A DNA stretch of 64,000 nucleotides from the NCBI GenBank assembly GCA_026873275.1, contig JANTUC010000004.1, positions 2,666,001-2,730,000 of the forward strand, in the 5' to 3' direction. The number at the start of each line of letters is the position of its first letter. Within the stretch, counting starts at the first letter, position 1. The notes beneath the pieces were generated by a model that was not told the origin of the DNA, did no database searches, and saw only the letters and a list, made by a program, of their open reading frames with translations. Source of the stretch: Pseudopithomyces maydicus (Eukaryota; Ascomycota; Dothideomycetes; Pleosporales; Didymosphaeriaceae). The translations under genes were made by a program, and so were the position numbers. Below, one piece after another: positions 11,969 through 22,680 of this stretch.

Positions 11969-13293
11969 ATGTCGGCGAAAGCCAGCGGCTCGGACGCGCG
12001 ATCGAACGGCGATGCGAAGCACCGGCAGCACCACGATGGCAGCTCGGGCCGCGCGTTCACAGTCGAGCAGAAGGCGGCCGTCATACGGATAAAGCGGTGT
12101 GCGCCGACGGCGTTTTACGAGATCCTGGGGCTCGAGGAGGTCAAGGCGACGTGCAGCGAGGGCGAGATCAAGAAGGCGTATCGGAAGCTGAGTTTGTTGA
12201 CGCATCCGGATAAGAATGGGTATGAGGGGGCGGATGAGGCATTCAAGAGTACGTACTGTATTGTGGTGGGGGGTTGTATTTGTGTTTATACATGCATATA
12301 TATATGTTGGACATGTATATATGTGTGTGTATATACACACATACATATGATCCATGGAAACCAAGGGACGCACATGTGCTAATTCGCAGATTTATAGTGG
12401 TATCACGCGCCTTCCAAGTCCTCTCCGATGCCGACAAGAAGAAGAAATACGACCAGTTCGGCGGCGACCCCGACGCACGCTTCCAACCCCCGCCCTCGAG
12501 CGGCGGCTCCCCCTTCAGCAACTTCTCCCGCGGCGGCGGCCGCGGCCCCATGTTCGAGGAGGAGATCTCCCCCGAGGAAATGTTCCGCCAGTTCTTCGGC
12601 GGCGGCGGCCCCTTCGGCGGGCCCTTCGGTACGCGCGCTCCCCCGCACGCAGGCGCGCCTCGCCGCGCTGCACGCCTTCACGGCGCGCCCCTGAAGCCAG
12701 AACAGAGAACAGATCATAGTTAATACCAGACAGGCGGCGGCTTCGACACAGGCCCCGGCTTCGTGTTCAACCTCGGCGGCGGCCCCGGCATCCGCGTCCA
12801 CCAGTTCGGCGGCGCGCGCCCCCGCCGCCGCCCCGGCACCGCGCAACCCGCAGGCTCCGAACAGGCCCCCAGCATATCGAGCACGCTGTCCTCGCTCCTC
12901 CCGCTCTTCTTCCTCTTCCTGCTCCCCCTCCTCTCCTCCCTCTTCGGCGGCGACTCCTCGCCCAAAGGCCCCGCCATCGCGCTCGACGGCCCGCGCGGCG
13001 CCCAGACGCACTCCGTCCTCTCGGATAACCTCAAGGTGCCCTACTGGGTGAACAAGCGCGACGTCGAGGGGCTCAGTAAGAAGGAGCTGAAGAATCTGCA
13101 CAAGGTGGCCGAGACCAAGTTCATACAGGTTACGAATGCGAGGTGCGATACCGAGAAGTACAAGCGGAGTCAGGCGGAGCAGGAGGCGTATGGGTGGTTC
13201 GGGCCCGATAAGGAGAAGTTGGATAAGGCGAGGGCGATGCCGATGCCGAATTGTAGGAGGATGAAGGAGATGGGGTTTCAGGTTTATTATTGA
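11969..13293 (+). CDS. hlj1: ER-membrane J-domain co-chaperone, Hlj1/DNAJB12-like (DUF1977)
   Basis: Three exons, 11969-12248, 12398-12628 and 12734-13293, encode 356 residues. A J domain starts with FYEILGLEE and carries the HPD tripeptide at residues 79-81. The exon junction rebuilds MVSRAFQVLSD at the end of the J domain. A Gly/Phe-rich linker (GGGGPFGGPF) follows. A strong transmembrane helix (LLPLFFLFLLPLLSSLF) precedes the C-terminal domain that ends in KEMGFQVYY. This order, J domain, G/F region, one TM helix, DUF1977, is that of tail-region-anchored ER J proteins, which recruit cytosolic Hsp70 for ER-associated degradation of membrane proteins. Intron 1 contains an AT/TG-rich palindrome (12324-12341). 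The gene lies close to ufd2, which acts in the same quality-control route; this may be coincidence. Confidence 0.92.
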
Positions 13294-14151
13294 GTGAGCG
13301 AGTGAGTGAGTAATTGAGAGAGATTCTTTTGAGGGGGTTTGTGAGAGCTGGGGATGTGGCTTTTTTTCCATACTTCATTGCTGTGCGGGGGAAAGAAAGG
13401 ATTGGGGAGCGGGCATATGTGCGCTGGGTTCGCTGTGGTAATTTTGTACGGCATGGCATGGCATGGCATGGCTTGGCTTGGGTTTTGACCTTTGGAGTGA
13501 AGGAGTGCGGAGTGAGCGTTGGTTTGCTTTGGTTTGGCCATCCATTCATCCATCCGTGATGAGCGAGCGTAGTGACCATGACTTACTTTTAGGATACCTT
13601 GTGAAAGCTGTGGGGGGCAGCATGTTTATGTTATCGAATGCTTTCGCTCATGCATTGTTGCTGCACTTGGAGTTTGGTGCGTGGTTACGGACAGATGGAC
13701 TGACCTGGGGTATATGTATGCTGTGTACTTATGGGTGGTATATATATTTATATGAATATAGATGGTGATGATGAACATGGATTCGATCATGTCCTATAGC
13801 CTTTTAATCATCTATGCGAGATCTGTGGACCGTTTGCGGTCTCAGGGGCAGCAGTGTATATGTACTGTGTACGGTACAGACTCTGACTCCCGTACGTAGA
13901 CGGATCCATCATATATGCGAGGTAATGGGGACGAGTATTTCGATAATCGTACACGTCGGAACCTCGGGGTTGATTTTTACATATATATATACATACATGG
14001 ATAGTGTACACTGCGCACCACCCACTGCAGCAGAATAAGACCTCTGGGTAGACCCGTGTCTAACCAAACACAGCGGCCCAGTCCGCACACCAACCACCCA
14101 CCCACTCTCTCCCCTCCCCTCCCCTCCCCTTGTCACCCATCCGTCCACCCT
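13294..14151. other. Convergent intergenic region, simple-sequence rich
   Basis: This 858-base stretch lies between the stops of hlj1 and coa1. It contains short GGCAT repeats (13452-13472), TATATA-rich patches and CCCCT runs near 14110-14130. No coding sequence or RNA gene is recognised. Confidence 0.5.
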
Positions 14152-15002
14152 CTAATCCACCGGATCCAACCCCGCAAATGGATCGATCGCATTCCCCTCC
14201 GGATCATACAACTCCCACCTCTCCTGGCCCTCGACGCTCAAACTCCACTCCCTCGTAACATACAACCCATTCTTCCCGCGCCTACACCTCAGCCTGACCT
14301 CGCCCTCGCGCTTCGTGCCCTTGACCCAGAACCGGATGTCGATCCGCCCGTGCACCTGGTTGATCTCGCCGCGGATCCACGGGTACTTTGAGGCGAAGTA
14401 GATCTCGTCGCCGAGGAGGTCGCGGACGGCCGGGTTGGTGCGCAGCGCGTAGAGCGTCGACGTGACGACCGAGGACTCGGCTTTTTGGTAGTTGAAGAAG
14501 ACGAGCGTGGAGATGGTCATGGCGAGGATGAAGATGGGGAGGGTGCGCAGGACGGAGGGGTGGATGAGGGGGGACGCTGCGGTCGTTAGCATGGGCTCAT
14601 GTCTTATATCTCATATAGATTTGAAATAGATTTAAAAAAATAAGAGGGATAGGGTGGGGGAGGGTAGGTGTATGCGTGTATGAGAACGATAGATAGACAA
14701 TCTCAATCCCACCCACCCATGCGCAAGCAAAGCAAGAAAGAAATAAAATCAACCACTCACGGAGGCAACTCCCTATTCGGCATCCTCTCCAACAGGACCT
14801 CTCCCTCCTTGGGCGGCGGAATCAGCCGCTCGGGCGGCCACGACGTGATGCTATGCGGCGTCTTCCAGGGCACCGCGCTGGGCGGGGACGCCGCATGGTC
14901 TGCGGAGGAAGCGTGGCGCACGGCGGGGATGCGGCGCAGGCATTGGTACGACGGTTGGAGGCGCGAGCGCAGCAGCGGGGAGAGCAGCCGCGGGGGAGGC
15001 AT
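14152..15002 (-). CDS. coa1: Cytochrome c oxidase assembly factor 1 (Coa1-like)
   Basis: Two exons on the minus strand, 15002-14761 and 14602-14152, splice in phase to 230 residues. The Arg-rich, Ser/Ala-rich N-terminus without acidic residues (MPPPRLLSPLLRSRLQPSY) is a likely mitochondrial presequence. The second exon has one membrane helix (LPIFILAMTISTLVFFNYQK). The conserved Coa1 block follows: SSVVTSTLYALRTNPAVRDLLGDEI, then FASKYPWIRGEINQVHGRID and FWVKGTK. Coa1 acts in the inner membrane in maturation of Cox1 during complex IV assembly. The acceptor used (TATAAG before the second exon) was chosen because it alone keeps the reading phase. The assignment comes from the family pattern and is strong. 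Confidence 0.88.
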
Positions 15003-15764
15003 CGTGGCGCGTTGGGGTGTGCGGGCGCAATTGCGGTTGCGATTGCGATTGCGACGGCGAGCAAGTGGTCGGGCGTTGGAGGGTTAGCGCGAGGCAGGGC
15101 AGGTTCGAGCGAGAGCACGTGATCGGATGGAGCGCGGCGGTGGTCTGCGGTCGGATTAATTGCGGATTCATTTTATCTGGTGGAATGTTAGAAGGTGTAG
15201 TAAAGAGGGCAAATGAGAAAAATAATTGGTCGGAGAAAGAATGCCCTTCTCGATGACAAAAAAATGGCATATAGGATGTGTAAAGGCGGTGCTGGACTGC
15301 GCATGCATGCCTTGGGTAGAGGAGAGAACGCATACATTTGTAAGATGATGGTATCAATGTGGCCGATGGGCGCAGAGTACAGCAGATTTAAAGATGAATG
15401 TGTGCGAGTTTGCTTGTGGTGAGAAATACTCAGGTTCAAATTTTCGAATATGTATATATATGAAGGGCACATGTTTTCTCGTTCCCACTCGCTATTCTTG
15501 TAGGTCGTTTCGGCGTGGGCTAATGATCATCATGTATACAAAGCTTACATCAAGAGCAAAGGAAAAGACGTATGTAAAAGTTTTTTGGTTCCACTGTGTT
15601 ATTTGCATACCTCTCTTCGTACTGTATTTATATCTCATCTTCTATCCCATCCAAAATGTCGCAACACTCGAACGAAAGAAACCCGGAAAGACAACGTTGT
15701 AGCACTCAAATCCGCTTTATGTCAGAAGTTGGATTCATCAAGTAAATACCCGGCACCCACTTTG
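15003..15764. other. Intergenic region between coa1 and the AIG2-like gene
   Basis: Both flanking genes are on the minus strand, so this holds the coa1 promoter and leader and the 3' end of the AIG2-like gene. It includes GATTGCGATTGCG microrepeats (15035-15056) and an AT-rich half. No gene is recognised. Confidence 0.45.
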
Positions 15765-16595
15765 TTATCCAGTCAACTCGTCTTCATATTCGCAGTACCG
15801 AAACGTACGCCCCTGAATCTTCCTTCCCCCTTCCAGAATGATCGTCGCGTTAACAACCTCGTAACTATCACCCTCGTACACCCTAAGCGCGTCTTCTTCT
15901 TCCACAGAATTCACTATAAATACAGATCCCTCCACCCGTCCCCCCGGCGAATCAACAAGTGCGCGAAATTTCCCAGCCCAAGTCCGGACCCGGCCATCTA
16001 GAAGTATCCCCCGCTCAAAGCGCCCAATTTGGGCGGTCGGCACACCGAAAAGGCGAGAGAGGCGCTCAGTGGACACCAGCGTTCCGTAGAAAAAATACGC
16101 AACGGGGTACTCAACTGCCTGAACACCGTCCTTTCGGCATGCGTTCGGTCGATGGTGAGGTAACGTAGCGTCGCGACTCATGTGTGGAAGTCTGAGAGTA
16201 TCTTTATGCGCGATGCTCAAACGAATCTTGATTGGGCGCTTTTTCGGCTTGCTTCGAGCGGTCCACGCGTCCAGTTTGTCGGCTTCGTCTTGGGATAGGC
16301 GGCAGAATAGTGTGGCGCCGTCTTCGCTGGTGCCGGTCTCCAGTTTGGGTACGCGAGGTAGACTGAGGGCAGTGGCTACGTCGTGGGGTGTGGAGAGGGG
16401 AGGTTCCAGACGGAGGAGGTAGGCTGCTTGGACGCGGCGGGGAGGACGGCGGGGACGACGGCGGAGGGGTGGGCAGCTCGAACGAGTAGATTTTGGGGGC
16501 GGTAGTGATGTAGACGGGGAGAGATTTGGGAAAGATTCGCCGAGCTCGGTGAGAGCTTGGATGGCGGAGTTGTCGAGCCCATCGAGGTAATCCAT
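15765..16595 (-). CDS. AIG2/gamma-glutamylcyclotransferase-fold protein
   Basis: A single exon of 276 codons as read. The C-terminal half has the GGCT-fold signature: AYFFYGTL (the YGTL/YGSL substrate-binding turn), GRFERGILLDGRV, and VEGSVFIVNSVEEEDALRVYEG, whose acidic residue matches the catalytic-glutamate region of the family. Such proteins include gamma-glutamylcyclotransferases and plant AIG2-like proteins; the substrate of the fungal members with this long N-terminal region is not known. The N-terminal 60 residues are Pro/Arg-rich in this frame. In the neighbouring frame, directly after a G5 run at 16495-16499, the sequence reads KIYSFELPTPP, which looks more protein-like. The first exon region may therefore contain miscalled bases or an unrecognised structure. 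Domain call is firm; N-terminus is doubtful. Confidence 0.75.
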   Translation of the reverse strand: MDYLDGLDNSAIQALTELGESFPNLSPSTSLPPPKSTRSSCPPLRRRPRRPPRRVQAAYLLRLEPPLSTPHDVATALSLPRVPKLETGTSEDGATLFCRLSQDEADKLDAWTARSKPKKRPIKIRLSIAHKDTLRLPHMSRDATLPHHRPNACRKDGVQAVEYPVAYFFYGTLVSTERLSRLFGVPTAQIGRFERGILLDGRVRTWAGKFRALVDSPGGRVEGSVFIVNSVEEEDALRVYEGDSYEVVNATIILEGGRKIQGRTFRYCEYEDELTG

Positions 16596-17218
16596 GGTTG
16601 GGAAATGTTTTTGATGGCGGATTGGTTGGTGGTGGTGGTATTCTCCTGTGTGGTGATAGACACAGAGCGTAGGAGGATTTCAGGTCTTTTATATATCGAC
16701 TTTTAGGGAGGAATGAGTCAGTGATGGCTCATAGTCTTTGTTGATTGGATTGATTTTCATCAAATTCCTGCTGATTGGTCGTGTTGGCGTGTACATGTTG
16801 CCTAGGTGCGAACCATGGTTGAAATCACCAACAACGAATAGGACTCACAGCTAGTCGCAATTTTGTATCCATGTATTAGAGATTGATTATAATTGGTCTG
16901 CCAAAGGTTAATCAGCTGTTTGTGTCATTCTATTATGAGCTACTGATATGATTTCCTGTGGTGTCTCCTTCGGCGCGAGAGGTCGCTCGAATTCCGAAGT
17001 CGGGGAGATGACGGCAAAACTAATCCGCCCACTCTTTAAAGTCTGGTATCTGGTGCTTCTCTGGATACTTTGTGAGTGCTGACTATGCAGTTTAATCTCT
17101 CAAGAGACGCCTCCACTCACCACCAAATTGTTCCTCCGTCTCTTTGCTGGGCAGAGTAAGTCATCTAGACATGAAACCAAGCCTCTCCTCCTCTATTTCA
17201 GTCTTCTCGAAGGCCAAT
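16596..17218. other. Intergenic region, AT-leaning
   Basis: About 620 bases hold the likely promoter of the AIG2-like gene and then sequence leading into the transposase relic. No gene or clear regulatory site is seen. Confidence 0.4.
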
Positions 17219-17725
17219 CTAGCCCTTCTGATATCCCAGGCCTTGACAGCTTATGCCTGGACGTTCTGGTTGATGTGCCATATGTACAGTGACGCTGGGA
17301 TCTCCTAAATATATAGCTGTGAGGGCAGCCTTCAATGTGGTATCACGATTAGTGATAATGACTCGAATAGCTCCACACGTGGAGCTGAAGGAGATATCGA
17401 ACATTTTCCGGCGGCAAGTTGTACCAACAGCGTGTAGGAGAGGCATGTCGAACTTATCATTCTTTTCAGTAGTGTCGATCTGAAACATATCGGGGTTCGC
17501 TTTGATATTATAAAATATTTTGTAGCTTAACACGAGAGATGTATGTATGTTCGAATATTCTGGGAGCAATATGTGCCAGGCCGTCAGGCGAATGATCGTC
17601 TTTACAACATGACCACAAGGGAAGTGTTCGAGGGAGTCAAAGAGGAATTGAAGGAGATATTTATTGTAGTTTTGCGGAAAAGTGTGCCGGCAAAGAGTAT
17701 CATGTTGTAAAGAGAGGAGGGTCAC
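17219..17725 (-). pseudogene. Mutator-like (MULE) transposase fragment
   Basis: An open frame of about 168 residues contains KFDMPLLHAVGTTCRRKMFD and IRVIITNRDTTLKAALTAIY. In fungal MULE-domain transposases the order is 'MPLLhxVGxT', then 'vIvTDRDxALxxAl', with the catalytic aspartate in TDRD. Here the sequence reads TNRD, so the expected DRD triad has become N-R-D. The spacing between the two blocks is shortened and the following 'WHxxKNV' region is replaced by unrelated sequence (HMAHQPERP). No terminal inverted repeats were identified. It is a decayed internal fragment of a Class II element, ending about 12 bases from the stop of the neighbouring kinase gene. Confidence in the family is moderate. 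Confidence 0.6.
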
Positions 17726-17737
17726 GGACTCTTCTTA

Positions 17738-20700
17738 TTACATGTATGGAAGCCAAAAAGACAACAGAAATCCGGCAACGAGATGCGATGTGAAGTTATT
17801 CATATTGACCTGATCAACAGTAACTTGCTGTTTCATTTGTAGAAAATCAACTATGACCGAGTTAGTGAGGTTTGTGCTGTACCTAAGGCGGGCCACCTAC
17901 TGTTTTCTTTGACCAGCTGCGAAACCTTGCGAATGATTTGTGAATTTTCATCACCGAATCCAAACTCGCCAGCCAAATCGCCATCCGAATCTCTGAGCGG
18001 ATTCCAACGTCGGTTGTACTTCCAGCGGAAGATTTGACATATAAAATGCATCCGCGCATCGATTTCTTGGCAGGCTACGTTAGCAGCCTGCGCATGATCC
18101 TTACCGAAGCTAGAGGTCTCAGTATGAATGTGTGTGGTTTGAACAAGATATATAGCTTTTTGTTCTTCTTCATTGACCATAGCTAAGCCTAGGACAGCAA
18201 CGAACGCAGCCAGCCAGCTGCTGCATCCTTTGCTAGACTTGAATATCTGCTGCAACCTATTGAGAACGGTTGTAAGAATTTGACGCTGAAGTCGAGCAAA
18301 GAAATATTTCACTTGGCGTGCCACTAAATGGGCATATGGGAATTCAGAGGGCGTGGTTGACGGAGTGAATCTGCGCACCCCGCTGGGATTTCCGACCCAG
18401 AAAAGGCTGTTCGACATGATGTATGTAGAGACGATAAGGCGTAAGACTTCCTTCAAGAGCTTGGCCTGACCTCACATTTTAGCATTGTCGGCAAACGACA
18501 GCCTCTAAGAGGGTCCACCTACCTCGTTCTCAGTCTTTATATTGACTTTAATCAAGAGGTAGAATAGCTCCTTTTGAAAACCTCGTTCTTCTGAGTTCCA
18601 ACAAATCCGGACGAAACTTTCGATATGATGATTGACAATGTCATTCAGGTATTGGTCGTATCGCTTTTCTTCGTCACCGCGGATGTGAACCATTCCCAGT
18701 GGCGGGTTAACGGCCTCTGACATAGGCCCGTGAGGGAGGAATTGGTAACATTTCAGAGGGATATGAGGCAGTGTATCGATACTGGGCGCTGTGTAGATGG
18801 TGATCTCATTGTTGCTCCATTGGTGGATATGCGTATTAACGAAGTCGACGAGACTTGCGTCCTCGTAAAATTGCCTAACGAGGGCAGGCAGAAAGACTAG
18901 GGATAGTTCGACAAGCTTTATTCGAGAGCATCCCAGACCAGGTCCAGCGTTTGGTCGCTGAGATCGTTTCAAACATCGCTCACAGGTATCGCCTGGACCG
19001 CACTGGAACTAGAATTAATCGATGTATCTTAGTCAGAAAGCAGAAGAAAGTCTTACTTTGTCTCGCTGGAGTACACAATGCCAGCATGCCACCACTCCTC
19101 GCATATCATGTGAGGCTTTGGCGACGACAGGGTCCAAACGCGAACCCACAGCACGTTTTGGAAATATTTCGGCATAGCCGTCAGAGCTCACGGTCCTTGC
19201 GTCAAAGGAATATTCAGAAGGCGTAAAAGCATCTAGAGGGGTTGACACAAAGCCCTCTGATCCCGCCACATCGGTGGGCCCATACGCCACTTGGATTTGG
19301 GTATGCAAGTAGTCGAGCCACTCCATAGGTTGCAGTTGGTCGTTGGGCGTGCACGCATCTAACACTTCTGTTGTTTTAATCGGTTCTTCGAAGTCCTCCA
19401 TCTCAACGGTACGGTCTTGATCATCATCATTGATTTGAGTGGTCACGCGGGTTTGTGGTTCCAGTAAGGTACCCGGTACAATGAAAATGTCATTGCTCAT
19501 AGAAGAGCCTGGCGTGATTTGTGGAGAGGCGCCATACTTAAGAAGAATATCGGAGACAGCTTTATCATCCATGTTACTTTTATTTCCTGTCCCAGCCATG
19601 AATTGCAGAGCAGTTATCTTGCATTGTCCAATTGCATTGGGATCTGCTCCGGCCTCCAGAATCCGTTCTATGAGCGGTAGATCCCAGAACGGTTCATCAG
19701 CGTCTTTACTCAGTGCCGTAACTAGCAGTGAAGGGTTACCTGCAGGCTTGATCTGCCCTTGTAAATACTCTAAAAGTTGGACACTCGACGGTCGACTTTC
19801 GGGGTCTTCTTGACAACAGTATTGGCAAAACTCTTGCTTGTAGTCCGTTATATCACGTATAGTAGCTATAGCAATCAGATTCTGTTCCTTACAGTGGCAT
19901 TGAAAGTAGACGTACCACCGAATGACCATACGTCCGACTTTACAGAGGCGCTTGGACGCTGCCAATCCCCAGATGATGTCATGCATCGGGATTCCTGTCG
20001 CTACATCAGATTTGATTTGAATATTGGAGCGGATAGCCTAGTAGCGTACCGGGGCCTGATAACCGACAGTGCCTGTAATGGTCATGCTTGAGATATCGTC
20101 GAGTTGTTTTGCGCAACCAAAATCTCCCAGCTTCACGTGGATTTCCCCATCAGATGGGTTGTCAAAGTCAAGATAACTGATGAAGACTGTTCGTATTCTT
20201 TAAGACCAGGTAGAGCGAAGGCAATACTTCGGACTTACTATTCTGTGGCTTGATATCGCGGTGTATCAGTGTCGGGTGTTCTGACAACTCCACATCTTCA
20301 ACACATCCTTTCTTATCAACCGTAATACGGATACCGTAATGAATGAACACTAGAGCGGAAGTTATTTGGTGAATAATCTGCTCCGCCTGACGAGCCGAAA
20401 GCGTTCTCTTCCGGGTGACATCGATGCAAACATACTGGCCCAGATCGCCCATTTCGCAATATTCTGACCAGAAGGTGGCTTCATCCAAGGCATATTTGTT
20501 CACTGAGCATTGGAAATCTTCGCAGGCCAGTATGTGCGGATGGTGACCCAGGCTGGACCAGGTTTCATATTCTCTGGGAACATCACGTCCTTTGAGAATG
20601 TCACTGTTGATACTGACTGTCTTGCGAACGTAGACCTGAGGGCGACCGGATGTTCTTTGCATGAAGCCTAGCACCTGACTTTGGCTCTTGATGGCGGCTG

Positions 20701-20797
20701 TGACCCTACTGTGTTTGGTAGGGGATGGAGAGAGGCGAACGCTGGGGTAATCAGACCACTCATAACGAGCCTTCCGGGGGCGAAAACAACTCGCCAT
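17738..20797 (-). CDS. Protein kinase + ankyrin-like repeat + internal Zn2Cys6-like cluster
   Basis: Seven exons on the minus strand: 20797-20239, 20186-20050, 19994-19916, 19865-19057, 19002-18523, 18465-17901 and 17850-17738. All are in phase and give 913 residues. The N-terminal half is a Ser/Thr kinase: a β3-like VYVRKTV, the catalytic loop HRDIKPQN, DFG, GTVGYQAPE and SDVWSFG. It therefore looks catalytically complete. An ankyrin-like stretch (IERILEAGADPNAIG) follows. Then comes a six-cysteine cluster C519-x2-C-x6-C-x5-C-x2-C-x14-C553 (CWHCVLQRDK joined to CGPGDTCERC), like a Zn2Cys6 finger but internal and with a long last loop. The remaining 360 residues are helical and unrecognised. 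The last exon was chosen because the unspliced frame stops at once and the spliced one stays open. Substrate and role are unknown. It is divergent from the HeLo-pseudokinase gene. Confidence 0.8.
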
Positions 20798-21052
20798 GGA
20801 ATGTTACGCATGTCACGTCGTCTAATCGGGTTCGAAAGAGCGTGATTGCTAAAGTAAAGAAATTCGAGCAGGCTGAGGATGCGTGGCAAAGGAGGGGTGC
20901 AGATAGCGCTAGTCCATATTGGACTGAATCCAATAGGCACACAGCCTTCCCATGATCAAGTGTTACACTTTACTCAACATCCTGGGATTTCAGTCATCGC
21001 TTTGGAAGTCGTAGTGTTGTTGAGAAACGTAGCACGAAGCCGTCTTACAAAT
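20798..21052. promoter_or_regulatory. Shared 255-bp divergent promoter of the kinase and HeLo-pseudokinase genes
   Basis: The two start codons (20797 minus, 21053 plus) point away from each other across 255 bases, with no room for two independent promoters of usual fungal size. This suggests coordinated expression. No TATA box is obvious and no palindromic factor site was found. Confidence 0.55.
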
Positions 21053-22680
21053 ATGGCCGAAGTCGTGGGAGTCGCGCTAGCAGTTCCGACTGCTATCGAG
21101 TCCTTAATCAAGGGAGGATCCAAGATATACCAGAGAATAGAAGAGGCTCGAAAAATAGACGAAACGTTAGGAAGGTAAATGAATGGCAGGAGCTCATCGA
21201 TCCCGATCGCCTTCACAATGTCCTATGATTAAACCCAATCGTATCGCCTGCTCCGACTCGCTCATCAATATCTACTTTCATCTCATAGTCACTCTATCGA
21301 CTAGTGCTAATGTATGATAGGTACCGTCAACTTGGCCTCGATCTTCATTCACAGGATGGCTTCTTGTTCAACCATTTGGAGGCCTTGCGCACAGCGTCTC
21401 GCAATCACGCAATCCCTCGTGCCCTCAAAGATCAACTGGACGCTTCTCTCAGTCGCTGCAGAGACTCGCAAGAGGAAGCTATAGAAGAGCTCAGCAGATA
21501 TGATGTGCATCGAGCAAGCTCAAAATGGCGATTTGGCTTGTGGGGTGGCTCATCGTTGAAGAGTAAATATAAGCGCTTCAAGAGTAACCTGGATGAGCTC
21601 GATACTCTCTGCCTCCGTATGAGCTTCGTAAATTATGCTTCGTCAAATCTCCTGCGACCGGAGCACTTCAAGTTGATACACGAAACCGCGGAGCAGCAAC
21701 CTGGAAGGCTCCTCTCACTGTCGGATATTTGGGTCGCAAGTGGAAACTACGAAGGATCAGAAGAAAGACACGACGGCGATTTCGTTCTGGAAAAGAAGTA
21801 TAACGAAAATGACGTTCAGGCGTTGTGTAACATACTTCGAAAGGCATCTCCTGTTGAAGGGATTCTGCCGTGCCTGGGTTACAGACAACCGTTGTACAAT
21901 GAATCAACTCCTCCCTATCGATCATTCCTACAGCTTGTTATGGAATTGCCAGCAGGGGAAAATCGACAATCTCTTGCACATAAGCTTGACATCGAAGGAA
22001 CACCGTCGCTGTCGAGCCGTATCGAACTTGCGAAGGCGCTGGTGATAGCCGTCAGCAAAGTCCATGATCTGGGTTTGGTGCATAAATCAATCAGATCTCG
22101 GGCCATACTTCTGACCTCCGACCGAAACAAACCTAGTCTTCCGAAGCTATTCCTACAAGACTGGACATACGTTCGCAGACAAGCGGGCGCAACAAGCCAA
22201 AATGGGGGAGAGGATGCATGGCAACGCCTCATTTATGAACACCCTGAACGGCAGCGATCGCTCGATCATTTTCCTGAAACAGCGTATGAACCAAAGCACG
22301 ATATCTACAGTCTCGGGGTCGTTCTCATGGAAATTGTCCTGTGGATGCCTTTCGTGGAACGGTGTGACCGCAACAATTTGGAATCAGACTTAAGAATAGC
22401 CAAGATATACGAAAGCACTGCCCTGAGTCTCGGAGGTGACGTAATGCCGCAGCAGTATGCGGGAGACAGCCGGAAGCTAACTCGATTTCCGAATGTCATC
22501 AAAGATGTCTGGCTTCAAATAGCCAAAAAAGATGTGAATATAGTTAACAGTGAGCTAAGTCAAATTGCTGTGGGATGTCTCGACGCTCAGTATGTGTCTG
22601 TGCAGGAAGTTTTAGAGGCGCTCAAAAGAATCAAGATTCATAAGACATTTCTCGTGCCTTGTGGAGTTCGAGGATGTTGA
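21053..22680 (+). CDS. HeLo-like N-terminal domain fused to a pseudokinase
   Basis: Two exons, 21053-21174 and 21321-22680, give 493 residues. The N-terminus (MAEVVGVALAVPTAIESLIK, then a helical region to about residue 150) has the hydrophobic first helix and length of HeLo/HeLo-like ('prion-inhibition and propagation') domains, membrane-active domains of fungal cell-death proteins. Residues about 165-450 are a kinase fold with degenerate active site: VLEKKY may be the β3 lysine, but the HRD position reads VHKSIRS (about 294) and the DFG position reads LQDW (about 320). The αF segment is preserved as KHDIYSLGVVLMEI. It should bind a partner or nucleotide rather than phosphorylate. The HeLo + pseudokinase layout recalls the four-helix bundle + pseudokinase of animal MLKL. 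Function in this organism is inferred only. Confidence 0.75.

Noticed and set aside
12403..13371. 322-codon open frame on the minus strand opposite the J-protein gene
   Set aside because: It covers exons 2 and 3 of a clearly identified gene and is compositionally biased (Glu/Ala/Gly).
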